Assembly (NCBI RefSeq): GCF_020379485.1
Contig: NW_026014699.1
Coordinates: 434,001 to 498,000, forward strand
Reading direction: 5' to 3'
DNA: 64,000 nucleotides
Source: Brassica napus
Lineage: Eukaryota; Streptophyta; Magnoliopsida; Brassicales; Brassicaceae
Positions 32,161 to 42,700 of this stretch are shown here, piece after piece (position 1 is the first letter of the stretch; each line of letters opens with the position of its first letter). Made by a program: the position numbers and the translations under genes. The notes under the pieces are model-generated. The model saw only the letters and a list, made by a program, of their open reading frames with translations. It did no database searches and was not told the origin of the DNA.

Positions 32161-35100
32161 ATGGATTCAAACTATCTCAACATGGAAATGAAGCACAGAT
32201 CTAGTACAACCATGGAGCTTGAAGAAGAGAGGGATGGCGATTGGTCAAGATGGGCAAAGAGAGCTTTGGAAAGCTGTGGGTTATGGAGTAGTCATGGAAA
32301 GGGGAAACCTTTCATGGAAATGGCTACTGAAGAAGGTCAGACAAGAGGTCTGAAGCTGGGAAATGAAGTTGTTCAAGGAGACACTACAAAGAGTGAGATT
32401 GAAGCAACTTTAGGCAAGTCCAAGCTTGTGAGAGTCGTTGAGGACAGAGGGGTGATCCGCGGCTTGAGACAAGGAAAGGATGAGTGTTATCAGCTTGTGG
32501 GAAGGCTGAGAGAAGTATGGTCGGAGCTAGATGTGGTGAAGACACACACATCAAATCCGAGATGTTGTCAAGAAAGGAGGAAGCAAGATGTGATCTTCAG
32601 CTTCCTTATGGAAGAGGTATGTGAGCTTGTTAAATATACTTGTGATGTGTGGGAAATGAACAGGAAGCCAGAAAGATGGAAGGGAGGTACAAGCTGTAAG
32701 AGGGGAAGGTTGAGAAAACTTTCTAAGGAGTGGTTAATGAAGAGAAGGGCATGGAGAAAGGATAGCGAGTCTGAGCACTTAAGTGACAGGATGAGTGTAA
32801 TCTTGAAGAGAATCAAGGATGTACTTCAGCAGATGGTTATAGGAGAGTGTTCATACTCAGCTTACATGGGAGAGACAGTAGGAGACAGTGCGGATATGAG
32901 AGGAATGGATACCAAGAGGGCAGATGAGTGTGTGACAAAGAAGGAATGGGATGAGTTGGTTAAGCATGTGTATGCTTTGGCTACGACCCGGAGTCTGGGT
33001 GCTCCTGCCAAAGCATCCACATCTAAACCCATCATCATTGACTCTGGAGCAACACACCACATGATCAGTGACAAGAGACTAATCAGTGAGGTTAAAGCAG
33101 CAACAGGGAGTGTCATGATAGCCAATGGTACCAGGATCCCAATAGAAGGAGTGGGAAACCTCAAGCTGTTTGAGAAGAACTCCACTGCCTTCTACCTACC
33201 TCAGTTTACATCCAATCTAATCTCAGTTAAGAAGGCTACAGTTGATCTGGATTGTCAAGTGGTTTTCAGACCAAATGAAGTTGAGTTCCAGGATTTGAAG
33301 ACTGGAAGGGTTATTGGCAGAGGAGACAGCAAGCATCAGCTCTATCATCTCCAAACAACTGAGGCGCCTAGTCCTGTGGAGTCTGTGTGTTTAAGCAGCA
33401 CAACGGATAGGTGTGATAATCTCACATGGCATGCAAGGCTGGGACATCCTCATGCCAAGGCAATTGAACTGATTCTACCAAGTATGGCGTTCAATCACTT
33501 GGAGTGTGAAGCTTGTATACTTGGAAAGCACTGTAGGACTGTCTTCCCAACATCAGAAACCAGATATGAGAATTGCTTTGATCTGGTGCATTCAGACGTG
33601 TGGACAGCTCCCTGTATGTCTAGAGACAGCCATAAGTACTTTGTGACTTTCATTGATGAGAAGTCCAAGTACACATGGATCACCATGATTCCCTCCAAAG
33701 ACAGAGTCCTAGAAGCCTTCATGAACTTCCAAGCATATGTTACTAATCAGTACAATGCCACTGTGAGGATTCTGAGGTCTGATAATGGAGGAGAATACAC
33801 TAGCAATGCTTTCAAGAGTCATCTTGCAAAGCATGGGATTGTGCAACAAACTAGCTGTCCTTACACACCACAACAAAATGGGGTGGCTGAGAGGAAGAAC
33901 AGACATTTGATGGAGGTTGCGAGATCAATCATGTTCCACATGAATGTCCCTAAGAGGTTTTGGAGTGATGCTGTTCAGACTGCTTGCTATCTCATCAATA
34001 GAGTGCCAACCCGTGTCTTGAAGAAACTGTCTCCCTTTGAAGTATTGAACAAGGCCAAGCCACACATTGATCATTTGAGAGTCTTTGGGTGCTTATGTTA
34101 TGTGATGATTCCCGGAGAAAGAAGGAACAAGCTAGAAGCAAAGAGTACTAAAGCTATGTTCATTGGGTACTCAATCACTCAGAAAGGCTACAAATGTTAT
34201 GATCCAATAACTAGGAGGGTTATGGTATCTAGAGAAGTGAAGTTTGTTGAGTCTAAAGGGTATTATGAGGAGAAGAAATGGGAAGACCTAGAGGATCTGT
34301 CCCGAGCTCCATCAGAGAAGGCAACAACATTGAGAGTGTTGTTGGAGAGGCTAGGGATAGGATTATCCCAAGATCAGGAACCAGGAAGAACCGGACCTTC
34401 TAATCAAACTGGAGAAGCTGGAGGAACAACCCCTCTTGATCATGAGAGGGGGAATGGATCTGAATCAGGGGAGCAGGAGCATAACCAAGAGGATTCAGGT
34501 CAGCATGATCAGGAGGAGACACAGGAAGTAGAGAGTGAAGCTCAGTCAGGTGGAAATGAGCAGGGAGAACCTACTGGTTTAAGAGAGGAAGCACAAGAGA
34601 ATGTTCAGGCTGAAGAACAGGTTGAGACCTTGCGGAGGAGCACAAGGATAAGGAGGGATCCTTCCAACTGGGTAAACACGAGAGTGTACTACAATGCCCA
34701 GGCTGTGGAGCATCCCTCTCAAGCCGTGTGTTCCTTTGCAGAGTTTCCAGAAGAGCACATGGTGTTTATGTGTAACTTGGATGAGAATGAGATACCAAGA
34801 TCTTATGAAGAAGCTATGAAGCACAAGGTTTGGAGAGATTCAGTAGGAGATGAAAGGGATGCAATGATCAGGAATGATACTTGGTATGAGAGTGAGTTAC
34901 CTAAAGGGAAGAAGGCAGTTTCAAGCAGATGGATCTTCACCATCAAGTACCTTGCAAATGGGGAGATAGATAGGCGCAAGACTAGGCTGGTTGCAAGAGG
35001 ATTTACACAGACTTATGGGGAAGATTACATTGATACTTTTGCACCAGTGGCCAAGCTTCACACAATTCGAATTGTGTTATCTATTGCAACAAACTTGGAG

Positions 35101-36342
35101 TGGGATTTGTGGCAAATGGATGTGAAGAATGCTTTCTTGCAAGGTGAACTTGAAGATGAAGTATACATGCATCCACCTCCTGGTCTTGAGCATCTAGTAA
35201 AGCCAGGGAATGTTTTGAGATTGAAGAAGGCTATATATGGGCTGAAGCAGTCTCCTAGAGCTTGGTACAGAAAGCTTAGTACAACTCTCAATGGGAGAGG
35301 GTTCAGGAAGTCTGAACTAGATCATACACTCTTCACACTGGTTGGACCATCAGGGATCATAGTGATTTTGGTGTATGTGGATGATTTGATTATCACAGGG
35401 AGTGATAAGGCTGGGATTAAAGCCACCAAAGAGTTTCTCAAGTCTGTGTTTGATATTAAAGACTTGGGAGAGATGAAGTATTTTTTGGGGATTGAGATAT
35501 GCAGATCTAAGGAGGGTTTGTTTATGTCTCAAAGGAAGTATACTATGGATATGCTGAAGGAGACTGATGTGCTTGGAGGGAAGATAGCTAAGACACCTCT
35601 TGAGGAAGGGTATAAAGTCTTGCGTGAGGGGGAGGTTGAAGAGAACCAGTTGTTTGAGGATGCTAAGCTGTATAGGAGGATGGTGGGTAAGCTGATCTAC
35701 TTGACTATCACCAGACCTGATATATGCTTTGCTGTGAATCAAGTGAGCCAACATATGCAGGCGCCAAAGGTACATCACTGGAAGATGGTTGATAGGATAC
35801 TGAGGTATTTGAGTGGCTCACATGGACAAGGAGTTTGGATGGGTTGCAATGGCAGTACAGAAGTGGTTGGGTATTGTGATGCTGATTGGGCAGGAGATAG
35901 AGTGGACAGGAGATCAACTACTGGGTATTGTACATTCATTGGAGGGAATCTGGTTACTTGGAAGAGTAAGAAGCAGAAGGTCATCTCCTGTTCAAGTGCT
36001 GAAGCTGAGTATAGAGCTATGTTGAAGCTTACAAATGAGTTGGTGTGGATCAAGGGGATCTTGAAGCACTTGGAGATCGAGCAGGCCACACCTATGACAA
36101 TGCATTGTGACAATCAAGCAGCTATCCACATTGCCTCCAATTCAGTGTTTCATGAGAGAACAAAGCACATAGAGGTGGATTGTCATAAGGTGAGGCAGAT
36201 GATCATCTTAGGAGTGATTCTGCCATGTTATACAAGAAGTGAAGATCAGCTTGCAGATGTGTTTACTAAGGCAGCGAGATTGAAGACAATGGAGTCCATA
36301 CTGTCAAGGCTTGGACTCATTGATCTGACTCCTAGGAGCTGA
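32161..36342 (+). CDS. Ty1/copia gag-pol polyprotein, family C (1393 aa, divergent gag)
   Basis: An intact frame. The N-terminal ~290 residues keep only traces of the gag seen in A and B (WSRWAKRALESCGLW, ERRKQDVIFSFLM). They are highly charged and show no CX2CX4HX4C knuckle. Downstream everything is canonical: protease DSGATHHMISD near residue 295; integrase HARLGHPH with CEAC, HSDVW, SDNGGEY and AERKNRH; RT with QMDVKNAFLQGELEDEVYM and YVDD; RNase H YCDADWAGD and SSAEAEYRAM; ending LIDLTPRS. The start is supported by the same ATG context in C2. The recent mobility implied by identical LTRs suggests either a functional unusual gag or capsid supplied by another family. Confidence 0.93.
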   Translation: MDSNYLNMEMKHRSSTTMELEEERDGDWSRWAKRALESCGLWSSHGKGKPFMEMATEEGQTRGLKLGNEVVQGDTTKSEIEATLGKSKLVRVVEDRGVIRGLRQGKDECYQLVGRLREVWSELDVVKTHTSNPRCCQERRKQDVIFSFLMEEVCELVKYTCDVWEMNRKPERWKGGTSCKRGRLRKLSKEWLMKRRAWRKDSESEHLSDRMSVILKRIKDVLQQMVIGECSYSAYMGETVGDSADMRGMDTKRADECVTKKEWDELVKHVYALATTRSLGAPAKASTSKPIIIDSGATHHMISDKRLISEVKAATGSVMIANGTRIPIEGVGNLKLFEKNSTAFYLPQFTSNLISVKKATVDLDCQVVFRPNEVEFQDLKTGRVIGRGDSKHQLYHLQTTEAPSPVESVCLSSTTDRCDNLTWHARLGHPHAKAIELILPSMAFNHLECEACILGKHCRTVFPTSETRYENCFDLVHSDVWTAPCMSRDSHKYFVTFIDEKSKYTWITMIPSKDRVLEAFMNFQAYVTNQYNATVRILRSDNGGEYTSNAFKSHLAKHGIVQQTSCPYTPQQNGVAERKNRHLMEVARSIMFHMNVPKRFWSDAVQTACYLINRVPTRVLKKLSPFEVLNKAKPHIDHLRVFGCLCYVMIPGERRNKLEAKSTKAMFIGYSITQKGYKCYDPITRRVMVSREVKFVESKGYYEEKKWEDLEDLSRAPSEKATTLRVLLERLGIGLSQDQEPGRTGPSNQTGEAGGTTPLDHERGNGSESGEQEHNQEDSGQHDQEETQEVESEAQSGGNEQGEPTGLREEAQENVQAEEQVETLRRSTRIRRDPSNWVNTRVYYNAQAVEHPSQAVCSFAEFPEEHMVFMCNLDENEIPRSYEEAMKHKVWRDSVGDERDAMIRNDTWYESELPKGKKAVSSRWIFTIKYLANGEIDRRKTRLVARGFTQTYGEDYIDTFAPVAKLHTIRIVLSIATNLEWDLWQMDVKNAFLQGELEDEVYMHPPPGLEHLVKPGNVLRLKKAIYGLKQSPRAWYRKLSTTLNGRGFRKSELDHTLFTLVGPSGIIVILVYVDDLIITGSDKAGIKATKEFLKSVFDIKDLGEMKYFLGIEICRSKEGLFMSQRKYTMDMLKETDVLGGKIAKTPLEEGYKVLREGEVEENQLFEDAKLYRRMVGKLIYLTITRPDICFAVNQVSQHMQAPKVHHWKMVDRILRYLSGSHGQGVWMGCNGSTEVVGYCDADWAGDRVDRRSTTGYCTFIGGNLVTWKSKKQKVISCSSAEAEYRAMLKLTNELVWIKGILKHLEIEQATPMTMHCDNQAAIHIASNSVFHERTKHIEVDCHKVRQMIILGVILPCYTRSEDQLADVFTKAARLKTMESILSRLGLIDLTPRS

Positions 36343-36364
36343 GCCCCTTAACCATGGAGTCTCC

Positions 36365-36484
36365 ACTCTTTTTCCCTCATCAAGGTTTTATCCCAATGGG
36401 TTTTACTTGGTGAGGTTTTTAACGAGGGAGGTCTTCATGGTTTCCAAGCTTGACTTGTTCTACATGGTCAAGCTTGAGGGGGAG
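36365..36484 (+). promoter_or_regulatory. C1 3' module: post-stop hairpin, inverted repeat and PPT
   Basis: The hairpin arms are 36375-36384 (CCTCATCAAG) and 36406-36415 (CTTGGTGAGG), beginning 32 nt after the stop and following CTCTTTTTCC. The inverted repeat CAAGCTTGAC (36445-36454) pairs with GTCAAGCTTG (36467-36476). The polypurine tract GAGGGGGAG then leads into the LTR. Confidence 0.75.
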
Positions 36485-36969
36485 TATTGAGATGAAGACC
36501 AAGGAGGCTGAGACAGTAACTTTAGAGTTTTACTGTGGTAACTTTATTTTAACCACAGTAACTACTTGGGGAAGTTATCTGATGGGATGAGAAGGTAACT
36601 TAGTGAAGAGAAGAGAGGAAACTCGACCAAAGAGGATAAGTGAGGTTAAGGAAGGATAAGGGATCACTTTGACAGCCTGTATGATGCTGGAAAGGAGAAG
36701 TTACCTTTATACTAGTGCAAGCATGTGAGAAAGCACAGCCAAGTGATTCAAAAGGAGTTCCAGCCTGTCCTTTGACTACACATGCTTAACCATTTCGAAT
36801 TTCCTTGTTGCTCTCTCTATTAATACTTGTAAACCTCATCAGTTATTAATTAATGGAGTTTTGAGTCTCTCTCTCTTTATTCTCTCACTAGAATCTCTTA
36901 ATCTCTTTAATCTTTTCATCTGATTATCCCTGATTGGTTGAATCATGCTCTAATACACAAAAGTGTATA
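36485..36969 (+). mobile_element. 3' LTR of C1
   Basis: 485 bp, identical by eye to the 5' LTR, followed by CTTCC and satellite in register. Confidence 0.95.
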
Positions 36970-38858
36970 CTTCCATCGCGATTCATCCTGGTTTGATTAG
37001 AATGACAAAGAAGCTGTCATATTCCCAAACAGGAAAAATGGGATCACCTGATTTGAAAGTGGGATAGCTTCTTCATCCTAACTCCTATGAAATTTATTCA
37101 ACTTCCTAGTGATTCTCCATTACTATATGTATCAAAATCAAGCTTCTTACATCGCGATTCATCCTGTTTTGATTAGAATGACAAGGAAGCTGTCATATTC
37201 CCAAACAGGAAAACTGGGATCACCTGATTTGAAAAATGGATAGCTTCTTCATCCTAACTCCTATGAGATTTATTCAACTTCCTAGTGATTCTCCATTACT
37301 TTATATAACAAAATTAAGCTTCTTACATCGCGATTCATCCTGGTTTGATTAGAATGACAAAGAAGTTGTCATATTTCCAAACAGGAAAAGTGGGATCACC
37401 TGATTTGAAAGTGGGATAGCTTCTTCATCCTAACTCCTACGAAATTTATTCAACTTCCTAGTGATTCTCCATTACTATATGTATCAAAATCAAGCTTCTT
37501 ACATCGCGATTCATCCTGTTTTGATTAGAATGACAAGGAAGCTGTCATATTCCCAAACAGGAAAACTGGGATCACCTGATTTGAAAGTGGGATAGCTTCT
37601 TCATCCTAACTCCTATGAGATTTATTCAACTTCCTAGTGATTCTCCATTACTTTATATGTCAAAATCAAGCTTCTTACATCGTGATTCATCTTGGTTTGA
37701 TTAGAATGACAAGGAAGCTGTCATATTCCCAAACAGGAAAACTGGGATCACCTGATTTGAAAGTGGGATAGCTTCTTCATCCTAACTCCTATGAGATTTA
37801 TTCAACTTCCTAATGGTTCTCCACTACTTTATGTATCCAATTCAAGCTTCTTACATCATGATTCATCCTGGTTTGATTAGAATGACAAAGAAGCTGTCAT
37901 ATTCCCAAACATGAAAATTGGGATCACCTGATTTGAAAGTGGGACAGCTTCTTCATCCTAACTCCTATGAGATTTATTCAACTTCCTAATGATTCTCCAT
38001 TACTTTATGTATCAAAATCAAGCTTCTTACGTCGCGATTCATCCTGGTTTGATTAGAATGACAAGGAAGCTGTCATATTCCCAAACAGGAAAACTGGGAT
38101 CACCTAATTTGAAAGTGGGATAGCTTCTTCATCCTAACTCCTATGAGATTTATTCAACTTTTTAGTGATTCTCCATTACTTTATATAACAAAATCAAGCT
38201 TCTTACATCGTGATTCATCCTGGTTTGATTAGAATGACAAAGAAGCTGTCATATTCCCAAACAGGAAAAGTGGGATCACCTGATTTGAAAGTGGGATAGC
38301 TTCTTCATCCTAACTCCTATGAAATTTATTCAACTTCCTAGTGATTCTCCATTACTATATGTATCAAAATCAAGCTTCTTACATCGCGATTCATCCTGTT
38401 TTGATTAGAATGACAAGGAAGCTGTCATATTCCCAAACAGGAAAACTGGGATCACCTGATTTGAAAGTGGGATAGCTTCTTCATCCTAACTCCTATGAGA
38501 TTTATTCAATTTCCTAGTGATTCTCCATTACTTTATGTGTCAAAATCAAGCTTCTTACATCGTGATTCATCTTGGTTTGATTAGAATGACAAGGAAGCTG
38601 TCAAATTCCCAAACAGGAAAACTGGGATCACCTGATTTGAAAGTGGGATAGCTTCTTCATCCTAACTCCTATGAGATTTATTCAACTTCCTAATGGTTCT
38701 CCACTACTTTATGTATCCATTTAAAGCTTCTTACATCACGATTCATCCTGGTTTGATTAGAATGACAAAGAAGCTATCATATTCCCAAACAGAAAAACTG
38801 GGATCACCTGATTTGAAAGTGGGATAGCTTCTTCATCCTAACTCCTATGAGATTTATT
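36970..38858 (+). repeat. Centromeric satellite block S4 (~10.7 monomers)
   Basis: Its first monomers reproduce the variants seen at the end of S1 and in S2 (GAAAAATGG, CATCATG, GGGACAGC, then CTTACGTCGCG) with one extra monomer. From 38155 it is collinear with S1 from 4219. It therefore preserves empty-site counterparts of the B2 target (37146-37150) and the A1 target (37993-37997). It ends TTATT, the left target-site copy of the CRM element. Confidence 0.95.
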
Positions 38859-39700
38859 AATGAGATCCTAGGACCCTTCTCTGGATGGTTTGGATAGATC
38901 CTTGCATAAACGAATCAAAGACTCAAGTTTATCAAGGCTGTGGATCGAATGGTGACACAAGAGGCTGCGGAAAGGCTCCTTGATACTCCTAGGCTTAGAT
39001 CGGATATGACACACCTTTCTAAAACCCTTGGGCGTTGGATATTACACACCAACAGACTGGATACTACACACCAGACACTCTTTTAACTCGTGAAAGCAAA
39101 GGAGAAGAGAACACAAGGTTTAAACAAAAGATAACTTAGATTAGAATGAGGGTTTGTGATACACTTAAATAGAGAGATCCTTGTACATGCACAAGGTCTC
39201 GAAAACATAAGAAAACTTAAAGGAAAAGGCTCCACACGGTTTCAAAGTAATAACACAACACTTAGACTAAAACATAATATAAGATAGATGATGAAGTCGG
39301 TCCAAGATGCCTTAGGCCGAGTTGCATCCAAGATACATCAACTAGGAATGTGTAAGTGAACTTGATACCTCATTAAAAACCTTGATTAGAAAACCCAGTG
39401 GGACAAAACTAATCAAGGGAAAAAGAGTATACCAAGCCACTTGCCTAGATGATGATCAGCTTGATGGTAAGATCACATGAATGGTGATGAGTGTGTCTTG
39501 GTAGCTCAAGCTTCTACCAAGAAAGTCTTCTTCCTTCTTAGAGATCTTCAGTATGTTTCCAACGGCTTCTTTGAGTCTCCTTGTCATTGCACGAGTGATA
39601 GGACCTGTGGGAATGGCTAGGACAGCTTCCTCTTCAGCTAGTGTATCTTCAGTCTCTCCTTCTTCATCTTTATCAACTAGCTGGTCCATGATCATATCAT
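38859..39700 (-). mobile_element. 3' LTR of the CRM-like element
   Basis: 842 bp. The first part on the minus strand encodes the polyprotein C-terminus up to the stop at 39456. It is preceded by the polypurine tract GTGGGAGGGG (39701-39710). It also holds the post-stop hairpin at 39380-39418. Confidence 0.95.
39380..39428 (-). promoter_or_regulatory. Post-stop hairpin in CRM-like 3' LTR
   Basis: Perfect 10-bp arms CCTTGATTAG (39380-39389) and CTAATCAAGG (39409-39418) are preceded on the minus strand by CTCTTTTTCC and followed by GGTTTTTAATGAGG. It begins 37 nt after the stop codon. The layout is the same as in the copia families. An identical copy lies in the other LTR at 45238-45276. Confidence 0.75.
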
Positions 39701-42700
39701 CCCCTCCCACTTGAAAAGGATTTGTCCTCAAATCTGGCTCATCTGCAATAAAAGGGATCAAGTCAGTAACATTGAAGCTATTACTCACATCATACTTACC
39801 TTGCAAATCCAGTTTGTAGGCATTGTTGCTGATCTTCCTTATGACCTTAAAAGGTCCATCAATCCGCGGCATCAGCTTGGATTTCCTTTCATTGGGAAAC
39901 CTCTCTTTCCTTAGGTGAATCCAGACCTGATCACCCACTTCAAAGACCATCTCACGCCTTCCTTTGTTAGCATGCTTAACATACTGTTTGGTTGTTGCCT
40001 CAATGTTGAGCCTAGCTTGCTCGTGGAGTTGTTTCACCATCTCTGCCTTCTTTTTGCCATCAATGCTGACCCTTTCACACTCAGGTAAAGGGATTAAATC
40101 CAAAGGAGAGTTGGGATTGAACCCATAAACAATCTCAAAAGGAGAAAACTTAGAAGTAGAATGCACAGCATGATTGTATGCAAATTCACAATGAGGCAAA
40201 TAGTCTTCCCATGATTTCAAGTTTTTCTTTATGAATGCACGCAAGAGTGTTCCTAGAGTCCTATTAACTACTTCAGTTTGTCCATCAGTTTGTGGATGAC
40301 AAGTAGTAGAAAACAAGAGTTTAGTACCTAGCTTAGACCAAAGAGTCTTCCAAAAATAACTAAGAAACTTAGTATCTCTATCAGAAACAATAGTCTTAGG
40401 CATGCCATGTATGCGCACAATCTCTTTAAAGAACAAGTTGGCAATATGCAATGCATCATCAGTTTTGTGACAAGCTATGAAATGTGCCATCTTTGAGAAC
40501 CTATCCACAACCACAAAGATAGAATCCTTTCCAGTCCTAGTTCTAGGCAATCCAACAATGAAATCCATAGATATGTCATTCCAAGGATGATAAGGTATAG
40601 GGAGAGGAGTATACAAACCGTGAGACTGAACCTTAGACTTGGCTTGCTTGCAAGTTGCACATCTCTCACATAGTTTCTCCACATCTCTTTTCATCCGAGG
40701 CCAAAAGAAGTGATCCTGCAAAGTTTTAAGAGTCTTTGCAATACCAAAGTGACCCATGAGACTTCCTCCATGAGATTCCCTAACAAACAAGTCTCTCAAA
40801 GAACAGTTAGGCACACACAATCGATTATCATAGAAAAGAAAACCATCATGTCTAAAGTAGTGTCCCACAGCAAATTTCTCACAAGAGTTGTAAGCCTCTT
40901 TAAAATCAGGATCATTCTCATACATTCCTTTAATCTGCTCAAATCCTAATAGCTTAGCATCAAGAGTGTTCAAGAGAACATACCTTCTGGATAGTGCATC
41001 AGCAACTATGTTTTCCTTACCTTGTTTATACTTGATGACATAAGGAAATGTCTCAATGAACTCAACCCACCTTGCGTGTCTTTTGCTGAGTTTGTGCTGT
41101 CCTTTGAGGTATTTGAGAGACTCATGATCTGTGTGAATGACGAACTCTTTAGGCCAGAGGTAGTGTTGCCAAGTCTGCAAGGCTCTCACCAAGGCATATA
41201 GTTCTTTATCATAAGTTGCATAGTTGAGGGTAGCTCCTCCAAGCTTCTCACTGAAGTATGCAATGGGTCTCTTCTCCTGCATCAATACAGCACCAATTCC
41301 AATTCCTGAAGCATCACATTCTATTTCAAAAGTTTTATTAAAATCAGGAAGTATAAGAAGAGGGGCATTAGTAAGCTTCTCTTTTAGGCATTGAAAGGCA
41401 AGTTCTTGTGCTTCTCCCCACTTGAATCCGACTTCTTTCTTGATTACTTCAGTCAAGGGAGATGCTATGGTGCTGAAGTCTTTCACAAAGCGCCTATAGA
41501 AACCAGCAAGTCCATGGAAGCTCCTCACTTCACTCACTGTCTTAGGAATTGGCCATTCTCGTATAGCTCTTACTTTCTCCGGATCAACTTTAACCCCATC
41601 TGCACCCACAATAAAGCCTAAAAAGACCAAGTGATCCGTTCCAAAAGTACACTTCTTAAGGTTAGCAAAAAGAGATTCCTTTCTAAGCACATCAAGAACA
41701 GTTCTAAGATGTTCTATATGATCATTAAAGCTCTTACTGTATACAAGGATGTCATCAAAGTATACCACAACAAATATGCCAATGAATGATCTAAGAACAT
41801 GATTCATTAATCTCATGAATGTACTAGGTGCATTGGTTAATCCAAATGGCATGACTAACCACTCATATAGACCATGTTTAGTTTTGAATGCAGTTTTCCA
41901 TTCATCTCCTTCTTTCATCCTAATCTGATGGTATCCACTTTTCAAATCAATCTTAGAAAATATGCAAGAACCATGCAATTCATCAAGCATATCATCTAAT
42001 CTAGGAATAGGATGGCGATACTTTACAGTGATATTGTTGATGGCTCTGCAATCAACACACATGCGCCAGCTCCCATCTTTCTTGGGCACAAGTAGCACTG
42101 GAACAGCACAAGGGCTCATGCTCTCTCGGATATGCCCTTTCTCCATCAGTTCCTCCACTTGCCTTTGTAGTTCTTTGGTCTCCACCGGATTGGTTCTGTA
42201 TGCTGGCCTATTGGGAAGTGTAGAACCGGGCACAAAATCAATTTGGTGCTCAATCCCTCGCACTGGTGGTAGTCCATTGGGACTATCTTCTGGAAAAACA
42301 TCTTGATATTCCTGTAAAAGATTGACAAGTTCACTCGGATACTCCGGTGCAATGTTAGTAGTAGTCAAGAGGGATTCCTTATAGATAAACAAAAGAATAG
42401 GAAGGTTAGAGCAGAGAGATCTTTTAACATCACCAGACTTGGCATAGAAGTTTAGTTGCTTTGTTGATTCAGCGGGAAGATCTATCTCTTTCTTCTTTTG
42501 TAGCTGGAGCTGATCAACCTGAACTTCCTTAGGAGTCATAGGCACAAGAACTGTCTTTCTCCCTTTAAACTCAAAGGTGTGCTTGTTGGCATACCCATCA
42601 TGTATCACACGTCTATCTGATTGCCACGGCCTTCCAAGGAGAATGTGTCCAGCTTCCATAGGCAACACATCACAAAGAATCTCATCTTCATATTTACCAA

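Larger units (their letters stand above)
31526..36969 (+). mobile_element. Intact copia element C1 (5444 bp)
   Basis: The LTRs, 31526-32010 and 36485-36969, are each 485 bp and identical by eye. The CTTCC duplication is at 31521-31525 and 36970-36974. The LTR ends are unusual: TATTGAG... and ...GTGTATA rather than TG...CA. PBS, ORF, 3' module and PPT are present. It is recent and structurally complete, though its gag is atypical. Confidence 0.95.
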
